Origin: an uncultured Bacilli bacterium
Lineage (GTDB): Bacteria; Bacillota_I; Bacilli_A; RF39; UBA660
Length of the DNA stretch: 8,046 bases
Assembly (NCBI GenBank): GCA_944364705.1
Contig: CALVWH010000045.1
Coordinates: 1 to 8,046, forward strand
Direction: 5' to 3'
Within the stretch, counting starts at the first letter, position 1, and every line of letters starts with the position of its first letter. Shown here piece after piece: positions 1-6,241 of this stretch. The position numbers and the translations under genes are program-made. The notes beneath the pieces were generated by a model. It was not told the origin of the DNA, ran no database searches, and worked only from the letters and a program-made list of their open reading frames with translations.

Positions 1-308
1 TGTTGATGAACAACAATTTTCCAGTTATTTGCAAACATTGTGATCAAAAGTCCAGCTACCATAATAATGCTAGTAAAAATTAGATGTCCATTGGTTACGG
101 TAGGATTTTCCATAAGTAAAAAAGCAAGGAATGTACAGAACATGATCAATCCTACAACAAAAACGCCAATTCCTACATATTTTAACATATTTGGAATTTT
201 CACGATATAAGAATTGGAAGACGGCGAAATTTTTTGATCCTCATGCATTTTTGCTATACAAACTTCAATTACAACTAACGTAAGTGAAAAAAAGATAAAT
301 GGGATCAT
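1..308 (-). CDS. Membrane protein, N-terminal part, runs off left edge
   Basis: This frame has no annotated neighbour on its 3' side because it leaves the window at base 1. It reads about 102 codons from an ATG at 306-308 with no stop. The visible protein has three hydrophobic segments: residues about 3-19, 44-66 and 76-93. A short charged loop (KMHEDQKISP) lies between the first two. The end, NNWKIVVHQ, looks like the start of a soluble beta-rich region after the membrane part, but that is a guess. The Shine-Dalgarno is weak (GAG within a purine stretch). The start is supported by a sigma-A promoter about 20-50 bases upstream. I do not recognise the family. It faces the same way as spoIVA but is separated from it by a terminator and has its own promoter, so it is probably an independent unit. 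Confidence 0.7.
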   Translation of the reverse strand, partial: MIPFIFFSLTLVVIEVCIAKMHEDQKISPSSNSYIVKIPNMLKYVGIGVFVVGLIMFCTFLAFLLMENPTVTNGHLIFTSIIMVAGLLITMFANNWKIVVHQ

Positions 309-332
309 ACAAACACACTCTTTTCTATTTTT

Positions 333-361
333 AGAATATCATGAAAAGGTGCATATATCAA
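333..361 (-). promoter_or_regulatory. Sigma-A promoter for the membrane protein
   Basis: On the minus strand, TTGATA (356-361) and TATTCT (333-338) are separated by exactly 17 bp. Transcription would start near 326, giving an untranslated leader of under 20 bases before the ATG at 308. The box is seen in the sequence; its use is inferred. Confidence 0.5.
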
Positions 362-398
362 TAGAAAAAATTTTTTCGATGTAAAAGGAATGTAGATA

Positions 399-427
399 TA
401 AAAAAATCTAATAAAATATTAGACTTT
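399..427 (-). terminator. Rho-independent terminator after spoIVA
   Basis: On the minus strand a 6-bp stem TCTAAT/ATTAGA (418-423 with 407-412) closes a five-base loop and is followed by seven or eight T residues. It begins directly after the spoIVA stop codon at 428. The stem is AT-only, so termination may be partial. Confidence 0.6.
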
Positions 428-1903
428 TTAAATGACAATCGCAAATAAATTTCCACTTCCTTTATTTACGAGTTTTGCTAGAGTTTGTGAAAGTTTATAG
501 CGAACATTTTCTGGTAATAACGATAGTTTTGCTTGGATTCCTTCTTTTACAATGACATCCAAACTTCTTCCAAAAATTTCACTTTTCCAGATCGTTGAAG
601 GATCTTTATCGTAATCTTTCATAATGTAATCAATCAGTTCTTTGCTTTGTACTTCAGATCCAATGATTGGTTCAAAGGTTGATTCTACATCCACACGAAT
701 CATATGAATGGATGGAGCAACTGCTTTTAATTTAATTCCATAGCGTCCTCCTTGTTTGATGATTTCTGGAGTATCTAGTTTCATGTCAGCTAACGTTGGA
801 GATGCCACTCCATATCCTGTTTGTTTTACTTGTTTTAGTGCAGATTTTATTTGATCGTATTCGGTTTTTGCTTCTTTGTATTCTTGGAGTAAAACAAGTA
901 AATCACTTTTGGTATTGATATCTTCGCCAATAATTTCTTTTAAAACTTCTTTATAAAGTTCTTTTGGAGAATCTAAATTGATGGTAATAATTCCTGTAGA
1001 AGTATCTACTTCTGATAAATAGGCATTGCTGATATATTCACAGTCTCGAAAATGTTCGGTAATATGTTCTACGTCTCTTAATTTGTTTAATTCAATGACA
1101 CTTTCTCTCATTTTTTCGATGTAAATTTTCTTTAACCAATTATCTTTTTCTAAGCATGCAATCCATTCTGGCATGTTCATTTGTACTTCGGTTACTGGAA
1201 ATTCATAAAGTGCTTCTTTTAAAATATAATTCATATCTTTATCGCTCATATTTTCTACGTTAATTGGTAATACTGGAACATGGTGTTTTTCTTTGATGCT
1301 ATCGGCTAGTCGTTCGGTTTCTGGAAGCATTGGATGAGCGGAATTTAAAATGACAATGAATGGTTTTCCAATATCTTTTAATTCTGTGATTACTCTTTCT
1401 TCAGCTTCGATATAATCTTCTCTAGATAGTTCTCCAATGGAACCATCGGTTGTCATGACAATTCCAATGCTAGAATGGTCTTTGATAACTTTTTCGGTTC
1501 CAATTTCTGCAGCTTCGATGAAAGGAATTTCTTCATCGTACCATGGAGTTCGTACTTTTCTAGGTCCATTTTCATCTTCGTATCCTTTGGCATTGGGAAT
1601 GACGTATCCTACACAATCGATAAGTCGTACGCTGGTTTCAAACGTATCAATTTTTATTTTTGCTGCATTGCTTGGTACAAATTTTGGTTCGGTTGTCATA
1701 ATGGTTTTTCCTTGAGCAGATTGTGGTATTTCATCCAAACATCTTTTTCTTTCGTATTCATCTTCAATATATGGAACGACCAAGTTTTCAATTACTTTCT
1801 TGATAAACGTTGATTTTCCGGTTCGAACAGCACCTACGACACCTAAATATAAATCACCACCAGTTCTTTCACTAATGCTTTTAATGATTTCTAACTTATC
1901 CAT
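428..1903 (-). CDS. spoIVA: Stage IV sporulation protein A, spore coat ATPase
   Basis: SpoIVA is the cytoskeletal ATPase that polymerises on the outer forespore membrane and forms the basement layer on which the coat assembles. It is made in the mother cell. The 491-residue product matches the usual length of about 492. The P-loop GAVRTGKS is at residues 24-31. The TIMTTEP segment at 67-73 places two threonines at 70-71, where the Bacillus protein has its sensor threonines. A Walker-B-like RLIDCVGY lies at 93-100. The long C-terminal region that drives polymerisation is complete and ends in hydrophobic FAIVI. The ATG at 1901-1903 has AGGG about eight bases upstream. The gene lies downstream of der and spoVIF, and der-spoIVA proximity is familiar in Bacilli. 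A terminator separates it from spoVIF, so it is probably transcribed on its own in sporulation. Nothing is missing. Confidence 0.96.
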   Translation of the reverse strand: MDKLEIIKSISERTGGDLYLGVVGAVRTGKSTFIKKVIENLVVPYIEDEYERKRCLDEIPQSAQGKTIMTTEPKFVPSNAAKIKIDTFETSVRLIDCVGYVIPNAKGYEDENGPRKVRTPWYDEEIPFIEAAEIGTEKVIKDHSSIGIVMTTDGSIGELSREDYIEAEERVITELKDIGKPFIVILNSAHPMLPETERLADSIKEKHHVPVLPINVENMSDKDMNYILKEALYEFPVTEVQMNMPEWIACLEKDNWLKKIYIEKMRESVIELNKLRDVEHITEHFRDCEYISNAYLSEVDTSTGIITINLDSPKELYKEVLKEIIGEDINTKSDLLVLLQEYKEAKTEYDQIKSALKQVKQTGYGVASPTLADMKLDTPEIIKQGGRYGIKLKAVAPSIHMIRVDVESTFEPIIGSEVQSKELIDYIMKDYDKDPSTIWKSEIFGRSLDVIVKEGIQAKLSLLPENVRYKLSQTLAKLVNKGSGNLFAIVI

Positions 1904-1930
1904 AATTTATCCCTACTTTCATTCTAATTA

Positions 1931-1958
1931 ACTATATGAAAGCAAAAAAAAAGTATGC
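1931..1958 (-). promoter_or_regulatory. Candidate sigma-E-type promoter for spoIVA
   Basis: On the minus strand GCATACT is followed after 13 bp by CATATAGT. This resembles the mother-cell sigma-E pattern (KMATATW, 13-14 bp, CATACANT). spoIVA is under sigma-E control in Bacillus subtilis, so the match makes biological sense. The spacer is mostly a T-run that also belongs to the spoVIF terminator, so the two signals overlap. AT-rich sequence makes chance matches likely. Confidence 0.4.
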
Positions 1959-1972
1959 AAATTTATACTTTT
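1943..1972 (-). terminator. Rho-independent terminator after spoVIF
   Basis: On the minus strand AAAAGTAT pairs with ATACTTTT around an eight-base loop and runs into nine T residues. It starts six bases after the spoVIF stop codon and separates spoVIF from spoIVA. Confidence 0.75.
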
Positions 1973-1977
1973 CTTTT

Positions 1978-2223
1978 TTAAAACATTTTATCGACGTCTT
2001 TCGGTACTTTATCATTAACAACAGCATCGATGATTTTATTTTCTTTTTCTTTTGATACTTCTTTTCCTGTCATGCTTCCTAGTTCTTGAATTACTTCTCT
2101 TAAGGTAGCTTCGTCTTTTAAATTGGAATTTTGTAATTTGGAAGCTAATTCTAAAATGGTATCTTTACTCACTTTGGTTTTCTTTTCTACTTTATCAAAA
2201 AAACTATCATTAAATTTAAACAT
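1978..2223 (-). CDS. spoVIF: Stage VI sporulation protein F
   Basis: This is a small soluble protein of 81 residues, close to the roughly 83 residues known for SpoVIF (YjcC). In Bacillus that protein is a mother-cell factor needed for proper coat assembly. The sequence starts MFKFNDSFFDKVEKKTKVS and continues with an all-helical region, then EVIQELGSMTGKEVSKEKENKI and VPKDVDKMF at the end, a pattern typical of the family. I chose the ATG at 2221-2223 because AGGAG lies eight bases upstream. An upstream in-frame ATG at 2334 would overlap der and has no ribosome binding site. The position between der and spoIVA groups two mother-cell coat genes. The family call is from recognition of the sequence pattern. 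Confidence 0.8.
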   Translation of the reverse strand: MFKFNDSFFDKVEKKTKVSKDTILELASKLQNSNLKDEATLREVIQELGSMTGKEVSKEKENKIIDAVVNDKVPKDVDKMF

Positions 2224-2241
2224 ATAACTCACTCCTAGTTC

Positions 2242-2267
2242 ATTATATGATAAAAAAAAAGAGGTGT
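2242..2267 (-). promoter_or_regulatory. Candidate mother-cell or sigma-A promoter for spoVIF
   Basis: On the minus strand CATATAAT (2242-2249) lies 18 bases before the ATG. It fits the sigma-K or sigma-E -10 pattern (CATA-NNN-T), and AC lies 16 bases upstream (2266-2267), as expected for a sigma-K -35. The same bases also contain a sigma-A TATAAT, so the sigma factor cannot be decided. The leader would be very short, starting almost at the Shine-Dalgarno. Confidence 0.35.
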
Positions 2268-2277
2268 TCTTCCTCTT
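2252..2277 (-). terminator. Rho-independent terminator after der
   Basis: On the minus strand AAGAGG and CCTCTT form a perfect 6-bp stem around a seven-base loop, followed by a T-run of nine. It starts one base after the der stop codon and closes the engB-152aa-der unit. Confidence 0.85.
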
Positions 2278-2278
2278 A

Positions 2279-3598
2279 TTAAATTTCTTCTTCTCCTTTG
2301 TTTTTGAATTGAATAACAATTGGTGTTCCTTCAAAATCGAAGGATTCTCTTAATTTGTTTTCTAAATAACGTTCGTAAGAAAAGTGGACAAGTCCTTTGT
2401 TGTTTACTTGAAAACGGAAGGTTGGGGGAGCTGTTTGGGTTTGATTACAGAAGTAAATTTTGAGTCTTTTTCCTTTATAGGTTGGTGGTAGGTTTAAGGC
2501 ATAGGCATCGTTAATGACATCGTTTAAAAGACTGGTTTTGATTGTTTTTTTATGGTTTTGATAAACTTTTTGAATTTCTGGCATTAAGGTATGAATTCTT
2601 CTTTTGGTTAAAGCAGATAAAAAGACAATTGGTGCAAAGGAAATGAAAGAGAAATTTGCCCGAATTTCTTTGGTCATTCTTTTAAGTTCTTCTTCTTTAT
2701 TTTGAATGGTATCCCATTTATTTACGACAATGACGATGGCTTTTCCTGCGTCTTTTGCGTAGCCAGCAATATGTTTATCGTGTTCGATAATTCCTTCTTC
2801 TGCATTGATGACTAACACGCAAACATCGCTCCGATCAATGGCTCTTAAAGTACGAATTAAACTATATTTTTCAACGGCTTCGTAGATTTTTCCTTTTTTA
2901 CGAAGTCCTGCGGTATCGATAACAATCATTTCTTGTCCATAATAAGTAAATGGAGTGTCAATTGCATCTCTGGTTGTTCCAGCGATGTTTGAAACGATGA
3001 CTCTTTCTTCATTTAAAAGGGCATTGACTAGGCTACTTTTTCCAACGTTTGGTCTTCCGATGACTGAAAATTTTAGAACGTTGTCTTCTTCTTTTTCTTC
3101 TTCTTCTTTGAAATCTTTGGTAATTTCTTTTAGTAAGTCATAAATTCCATCGTTTTGTTCGGCACTAACGTTTTGATAGTGTTCAAATCCAAGTTCGTAA
3201 AAGTCATATTGATGATCTCTGGCTAGCTTGCTATCGATTTTATTGATTACAACAATGACTTTTTTTTGAGTTTTTACGAGCATATCTCGTACAATAAAGT
3301 CGTTTTGTGTTAATCCTTCTTTTCCATCGACTACAAATAAGATTACATCTGCTTCTTCGATTGCAAGTTCTGCTTGAATTTTAATTTCTTTATTAAAGTC
3401 TTCTTTTCCAATATCGATTCCACCGGTATCGATTAAATGAAAGGAATGGTTTTCAAAGGTTATTTTCGTGTATAAACGATCACGGGTAATTCCTGGAGTA
3501 TCTTCAATGATTGCGATATTTTTTTGAGCAAGTCGATTAAATAGGGTAGATTTTCCTACGTTTGGTCTTCCAACGAGTGCTACAGCGTATTTTGTCAT
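2279..3598 (-). CDS. der: Ribosome biogenesis GTPase Der (EngA)
   Basis: Der is an essential GTPase with two GTP-binding domains that acts in maturation of the 50S ribosomal subunit. The 439-residue product has the full family length. The first G domain carries GRPNVGKS at 10-17, the G2 region TPGITRD at 34-40, DTGG at 57-60 and NKID at 119-122. An acidic linker (residues about 164-172) leads to the second G domain, with GRPNVGKS at 181-188, GTTRDA at 207-212, DTAG at 228-231 and NKWD at 293-296. The rest, from about residue 350, is the KH-like RNA-binding domain. The ATG at 3596-3598 sits four bases after the stop of the upstream 152-codon gene. Its ribosome binding site (GAGGTGA) overlaps that stop, which points to translational coupling. 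The gene is intact. Confidence 0.97.
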   Translation of the reverse strand: MTKYAVALVGRPNVGKSTLFNRLAQKNIAIIEDTPGITRDRLYTKITFENHSFHLIDTGGIDIGKEDFNKEIKIQAELAIEEADVILFVVDGKEGLTQNDFIVRDMLVKTQKKVIVVINKIDSKLARDHQYDFYELGFEHYQNVSAEQNDGIYDLLKEITKDFKEEEEKEEDNVLKFSVIGRPNVGKSSLVNALLNEERVIVSNIAGTTRDAIDTPFTYYGQEMIVIDTAGLRKKGKIYEAVEKYSLIRTLRAIDRSDVCVLVINAEEGIIEHDKHIAGYAKDAGKAIVIVVNKWDTIQNKEEELKRMTKEIRANFSFISFAPIVFLSALTKRRIHTLMPEIQKVYQNHKKTIKTSLLNDVINDAYALNLPPTYKGKRLKIYFCNQTQTAPPTFRFQVNNKGLVHFSYERYLENKLRESFDFEGTPIVIQFKNKGEEEI

Positions 3599-3602
3599 AA
3601 GT

Positions 3603-4061
3603 TCACCTCACAATTTTTCCATAGTTTATGATATTTTCTACTTGTTCATCGAAAATAAGGGTACTATATTCTAGAAGTTTTCCATATTCGATGAAGGATA
3701 GTTTCTTTTTTTTCTTTCCATAAAATTTTCCTAAATATTGATAAATATCAAATTGAGAAAAGGGGATGTTTTCTTCCATTTCAAATAGAAATTCATGTTC
3801 TGTTTTCACTTTTATTTGCATATCAATGATGTCATCAAAGTATGATTCTATTTCTTCTTTTTCTAGTTTTATTATGTTTCCAAAATCTTCATCGGTATAA
3901 ATGGAAACATTAAAAAAACCACCGAGTTTGATATGATACGTTTCTTTTAATGTTAAAAAGAGTTCTTTTAAGTTTTCTTCTAAATTTTCTTGATTTTGAT
4001 AGTTTTTTGTATCTTGGTATTCGTAAATATAAAGAATATCTTCTTGAAAACAAACTTTCAT
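3603..4061 (-). CDS. Unrecognised 152-residue cytoplasmic protein
   Basis: I do not recognise this protein. It is acidic overall with no signal peptide and no membrane segment. It begins with a strand-like KVCFQEDILYIYEY and then a charged helix rich in Glu, Asn and Gln (residues about 16-40). A beta-like HIKLGGFFNVSIYTDEDFG follows at 43-61, then an acidic helix. A basic run of five lysines at 116-120 precedes a final helix. The order suggests a small alpha/beta fold. The ATG at 4059-4061 has a good AGGTGG about five bases upstream. It starts 40 bases after engB and its TGA stop overlaps the der ribosome binding site, so it is translated within the engB-der operon. That context hints at a housekeeping role near ribosome assembly, but the link is positional only. 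TGA as a stop shows the standard genetic code. Confidence 0.85.
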   Translation of the reverse strand: MKVCFQEDILYIYEYQDTKNYQNQENLEENLKELFLTLKETYHIKLGGFFNVSIYTDEDFGNIIKLEKEEIESYFDDIIDMQIKVKTEHEFLFEMEENIPFSQFDIYQYLGKFYGKKKKKLSFIEYGKLLEYSTLIFDEQVENIINYGKIVR

Positions 4062-4101
4062 AAGACCACCTAACTTATTTTATGAAAGTTTTCTTTTTTC
4101 T

Positions 4102-4683
4102 CTACATTGTACGAGCTATTTTATCGTGTATTTCTGCTTTTCCATTTTTGGTAACGTTGGAAAAGACGATGAAATCGTCACCAACGACTAAGTCAAGTTC
4201 TTTAAAGATTAAGTTTCTTTGTTTTTGATGGTTGGTAATTCCTAGTTTATCGGATTTGGTAGCAATGATGGTTACGGGGAGTTTATAATATTTTAAGAAG
4301 TTATACATCATAATATCATCGCTTGTTGGTTTATGACGAAAATCGACTAACATAAATACTTGTTTTAGATTTGGTCTTTCTTTTAGATAGTCTTCCATCA
4401 TTCTTCCGAATTTCATTTGTTTTTGTTTTCCTATTTTTGCATACCCATATCCTGGGGCATCTACTAAATAGAAAGCGTCGTTTACTAAATAAAAATTGAT
4501 GGTTTGTGTTTTTCCTGGTGTAGCGGATGTTCTAGCTATATTTTTTCGATTTAAAATGGTATTAATAAAACTACTTTTTCCTACGTTACTTCTTCCAACT
4601 AATAAAAATTCTGGTTTATTATCTGTTGGATATTGACTTTTTCGGACTGCACTAATGATCAGTTCTACACTATTAATTTTCAT
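4102..4683 (-). CDS. engB: Ribosome biogenesis GTPase EngB (YsxC/YihA)
   Basis: EngB (YsxC) is a single-domain GTPase that binds the large ribosomal subunit and is needed for its assembly. The 193-residue product has the normal length. The P-loop GRSNVGKSS is at 30-38, the family-typical TSATPGKTQTINFY at 52-65, the G3 motif DAPGYGYAK at 75-83 and the G4 motif TKSDK at 142-146. The ATG at 4681-4683 has a strong GAGGGG six to seven bases upstream. It is first in the operon engB, 152-codon gene, der, and is transcribed away from the divergent ssrA. In many Bacilli engB sits beside clpX or lon, and that is not the case here. Confidence 0.96.
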   Translation of the reverse strand: MKINSVELIISAVRKSQYPTDNKPEFLLVGRSNVGKSSFINTILNRKNIARTSATPGKTQTINFYLVNDAFYLVDAPGYGYAKIGKQKQMKFGRMMEDYLKERPNLKQVFMLVDFRHKPTSDDIMMYNFLKYYKLPVTIIATKSDKLGITNHQKQRNLIFKELDLVVGDDFIVFSNVTKNGKAEIHDKIARTM

Positions 4684-4709
4684 AAAATCCCCTCGATTTC
4701 TTGTTATTT

Positions 4710-4718
4710 ATTATAACA
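4710..4718 (-). promoter_or_regulatory. Extended -10 promoter of the engB operon
   Basis: On the minus strand TGTTATAAT gives a perfect TATAAT (4710-4715) with an extended TG one base upstream. No good -35 is present at the expected distance (TTTTCT at best), which is acceptable for extended -10 promoters. The start would fall near 4703, leaving a leader of about 20 bases. Confidence 0.55.
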
Positions 4719-4794
4719 TAATTTTTGTGAAAAGAAAAATGTATACTTTTTGACAAGTGACGTTATTGTATCATAAATTTTTTCTTTTGTAAAT

Positions 4795-4823
4795 TTGCAT
4801 TTTTTCTTTTTCTATGTTATATT
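4795..4823 (+). promoter_or_regulatory. ssrA promoter
   Basis: TTGCAT (4795-4800) and TATATT (4818-4823) are separated by 17 bp, with an extended TG at 4815-4816. The tmRNA 5' end at 4834 lies eleven bases after the -10, though tmRNA is normally made as a slightly longer precursor. Confidence 0.7.
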
Positions 4824-4833
4824 ATACCTACAT

Positions 4834-5211
4834 GGGGCTGCTTTGGTTTCGACGGAATTATTTCGTAAACAATGGCAAGTGGGAGGTACACCTTACGTAC
4901 AAAAAAAAATAAATGCTGAAAAAGTAAAAAATGTGTTTGCTAACTTATTCTCTAGCAGAAATCAAGTTGCATTTGCCTAGTTAATGGTACACAGCTTTCT
5001 TTTATCTTTCTCCCATTGAGATATTAGAAGGCTCGATGAAATGGGATATCTTATAATGGTGCCTATACGTTATAATGAATTTTGATAGGCTTGCTATAAA
5101 ATTAGTTGGTTATCTACTTTATTTTATAGGACATGTAAGTGATAACTAAACTTGTAGAGGTTGTTTATAGAGTAATTTCGGACAGGAGTTCAATTCTCCT
5201 CAGCTCCACCA
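4834..5211 (+). ncRNA. ssrA: Transfer-messenger RNA
   Basis: tmRNA rescues stalled ribosomes together with SmpB and adds a degradation tag. The 5' end GGGGCTGCTTTGGTTTCGAC is diagnostic. It pairs with CAGCTCC just before ACCA at the 3' end to form a 7-bp acceptor stem with one G-U. A T-arm (AGGAG, TTCAATT, CTCCT) precedes it, and CCA is encoded. The length of 378 nt is normal. The resume codon is GCT at 4915-4917 and the reading frame ends at TAG 4978-4980. It encodes a 21-residue tag that starts AEKVKN and ends NQVAFA. This tag is longer than the usual 8-15 residues and ends in AFA instead of LAA. The 5200-5211 end is a common integration target, and the downstream DNA is a duplicated, island-like segment. 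Confidence 0.97.
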
Positions 5212-5213
5212 TA

Positions 5214-5248
5214 ATTGAAAAAACCCCTTGGATTTCAATGGTTTTAAT
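5214..5248 (+). terminator. Probable terminator of ssrA
   Basis: Two alternative hairpins start three bases after tmRNA. One is ATTGAAA/TTTCAAT (5214-5220 with 5233-5239). The other is AAAACC/GGTTTT (5219-5224 with 5240-5245), followed by AATTT. The T-run is poor, so termination may be weak. The TGAAA/TTTCA pairing is kept in the diverged right repeat copy. Confidence 0.45.
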
Positions 5249-5261
5249 TTGTAAAAAAACT

Positions 5262-5283
5262 TTAGGTACAAATTAGGTACAAA
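5262..5283 (+). repeat. Tandem 11-bp repeat, possible integrase arm sites
   Basis: TTAGGTACAAA occurs twice head to tail with an 11-bp period, about one helical turn, and lies 50-70 bases outside the ssrA end. Short tandem direct repeats at this place resemble arm-type sites for tyrosine recombinases. The right end keeps one perfect copy (8004-8014) and one degenerate copy (8015-8025). Confidence 0.4.
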
Positions 5284-5338
5284 TTTTATTGATTAATTTA
5301 AGCATGTAAAGATATAAGGAATCACATGTTTTTTTACT

Positions 5339-6028
5339 TAAAGTGTTACACTTCAGAAAAAATTTTTCAGTTTTTTTTAAATTTAACTGCACGAGGTAAA
5401 TCTATTCTTTTAGTTGTTAAAACCCCATTGTTAATATATCTATAAAGAGTAGTAATCGATTTATCTATTACATCTTTATTTTCTATTTTAATTTGATAAA
5501 TAGATTTATTCTCATCGCTTCCTTTTTTGATAATAGAATCTAATTTATTAAATTCATCATTATTTATATCAATACCTTTTCTAGAATTAATTAGATTATC
5601 GTCAGCTTTTCTTTGAGCAATTTTAGCATCATACTTAAACTTAATAAAAGGACATTTCTTATATCTGTTTTTACAGTTAGAGCAAACATAAGACCATCTC
5701 TTTAATGTTGAACAATTACTAGAGGTTGCATTAGGAAAATCAATGGATATTCTGTTCCTTTTGACTTTTCTTGATATTCCTCTAGGATCATAATTTAAAA
5801 TTTTACTAATATTAATTAATTTATAGTTATGAGATATACAAGAACTAATAGTTTTTCTATTCTCAATATCTAAATGTTTCCATGTTTTCATTTATATTTC
5901 CTTCTTTATAGCTACAAAGAAATATAAGATATATTATAATCAGACTTATTTCCGTATTTTTTTTAAACGGACTTCCAAATAAAATTTAACGTTATGATTA
6001 GAAATTTATTCAAAAGTATTGCATTTTA
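5339..6028 (-). mobile_element. IS30-type element with internal deletion
   Basis: The ends are imperfect inverted repeats: 5339-5366 read forward and 6001-6028 read as its complement agree at about 20 of 28 positions. The motif at the transposase end, AAGTGTTACACTT, resembles IS30-family termini. Between them lies only the N-terminal half of a transposase, whose stop codon abuts one inverted repeat. The element is about 690 bp, well short of the usual 1.0-1.3 kb. This suggests an internal deletion that removed the catalytic domain and left both ends, making it at most mobilisable in trans. I see no convincing target duplication. Confidence 0.6.
5367..5891 (-). pseudogene. IS30 family transposase, N-terminal half only
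   Basis: The 174 codons encode the DNA-binding half of an IS30-type transposase. The helix-turn-helix spans residues about 5-46 (WKHLDIENRKTI ... ISRKVKRN), and four cysteines at 60, 70, 73 and 80 fit a zinc-binding knuckle. The segment from YDAKIAQRKA to RYINNGVL and IDLPRAVKFKK matches the region just before the catalytic core. The DDE domain, normally another 150-200 residues, is absent. Translation stops at TGA directly after a run of eight A residues (minus strand), then enters the element's end repeat. A frameshift alone does not restore the rest, because only about 30 bases of element remain. The ATG at 5889-5891 has a good AGAAGGAA upstream. Transposition by this protein is not expected, but it could still bind the ends. 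Confidence 0.85.
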
Positions 6029-6047
6029 TCAATAAATAGTGTATATT
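6019..6047 (+). promoter_or_regulatory. Outward promoter with -35 inside the IS30 end
   Basis: TTGCAT (6019-6024), inside the element's inverted repeat, and TATATT (6042-6047), in the flanking DNA, are separated by 17 bp. This has the same boxes and spacing as the ssrA promoter. IS ends often supply an outward -35 that forms a hybrid promoter with neighbouring bases. The transcript would run into the hairpin at 6062-6095. Confidence 0.4.
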
Positions 6048-6061
6048 ATTTATCGAGATGT

Positions 6062-6095
6062 ACCTAGGAAACTTTTGAAGCCTTAGGTCTTTTTC
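6062..6095 (+). terminator. Hairpin with T-run, terminator or attenuator
   Basis: ACCTAGG (6062-6068) pairs with CCTTAGGT (6081-6088) with one bulged T, and CTTTTTC follows. It comes within about ten bases of the start expected from the outward promoter, so it would stop that transcript almost at once. Confidence 0.5.
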
Positions 6096-6133
6096 ATTTT
6101 TATAAAAATTATTTATAAAATTAGTAAAAGTCC

Positions 6134-6142
6134 TGGTATAAT
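6134..6142 (+). promoter_or_regulatory. Extended -10 box upstream of a short non-coding stretch
   Basis: TGGTATAAT is a perfect extended -10, but no good -35 lies upstream. If active it would make a transcript of about 130 bases ending at the terminator at 6242-6280. Confidence 0.35.
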
Positions 6143-6163
6143 GGTTATAGAATTAAATTGTTT

Positions 6164-6235
6164 ATTTATTGTGATGGTTTTGGACTATCTTAACTATTGC
6201 ACCAGATTGATACTAAACTCGAATTTTCGAGATTA
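6164..6235 (+). other. Probable group II intron fragment without domain V
   Basis: GCACCAGATTGAT (6199-6211), followed by a CTCGAA/TTCGAG hairpin (6219-6232), is very like GCACTAGATTGAT and its following hairpin at 7178-7215, which belong to a recognisable group II intron tail. Here the sequence passes straight into an unrelated terminator, and no domain V or VI follows. It reads as a truncated intron relic. A shared small-RNA element is the alternative. Confidence 0.35.
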
Positions 6236-6241
6236 AATACA

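Larger units (their letters stand above)
5198..5304 (+). repeat. Left copy of imperfect direct repeat (attL-like) at ssrA 3' end
   Basis: This segment covers the last 14 bases of ssrA and about 90 bases beyond. It matches 7941-8046 in the same orientation. The final 28 bases (5277-5304) are identical to 8019-8046. The hairpin part is more diverged, about two-thirds identical by eye. The layout, a tmRNA tail plus flanking bases repeated downstream, is what integrases that use ssrA leave behind. The true core and the event are inferred. Confidence 0.65.

Noticed and set aside
1437..1813. Two plus-strand open frames inside spoIVA
   Set aside because: Both lie opposite the P-loop half of spoIVA, have no ribosome binding sites and encode low-complexity Phe/Ser-rich shadows.
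2224..2334. N-terminal extension of spoVIF from ATG 2334
   Set aside because: It overlaps the end of der and its terminator and lacks a ribosome binding site. The ATG at 2223 has AGGAG and family-like start.
4750..4772. TTGACA at 4750-4755 as a second ssrA promoter
   Set aside because: No acceptable -10 lies 16-18 bp downstream, whereas the 4795-4823 promoter fits well.
4795..4980. Open frame of 61 codons on the plus strand
   Set aside because: It starts in the ssrA promoter and runs through the tmRNA 5' part. Only its last 21 codons are meaningful, as the tmRNA tag.
5341..5369. Programmed frameshift at the eight-A run in the transposase
   Set aside because: After the run only the element's terminal repeat remains in any frame, so no catalytic domain could be joined.
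6141..6236. Open frame of 31 codons with a hydrophobic start
   Set aside because: Its ATG overlaps the -10 box, there is no Shine-Dalgarno, and the second half lies in the group II intron-like motif.
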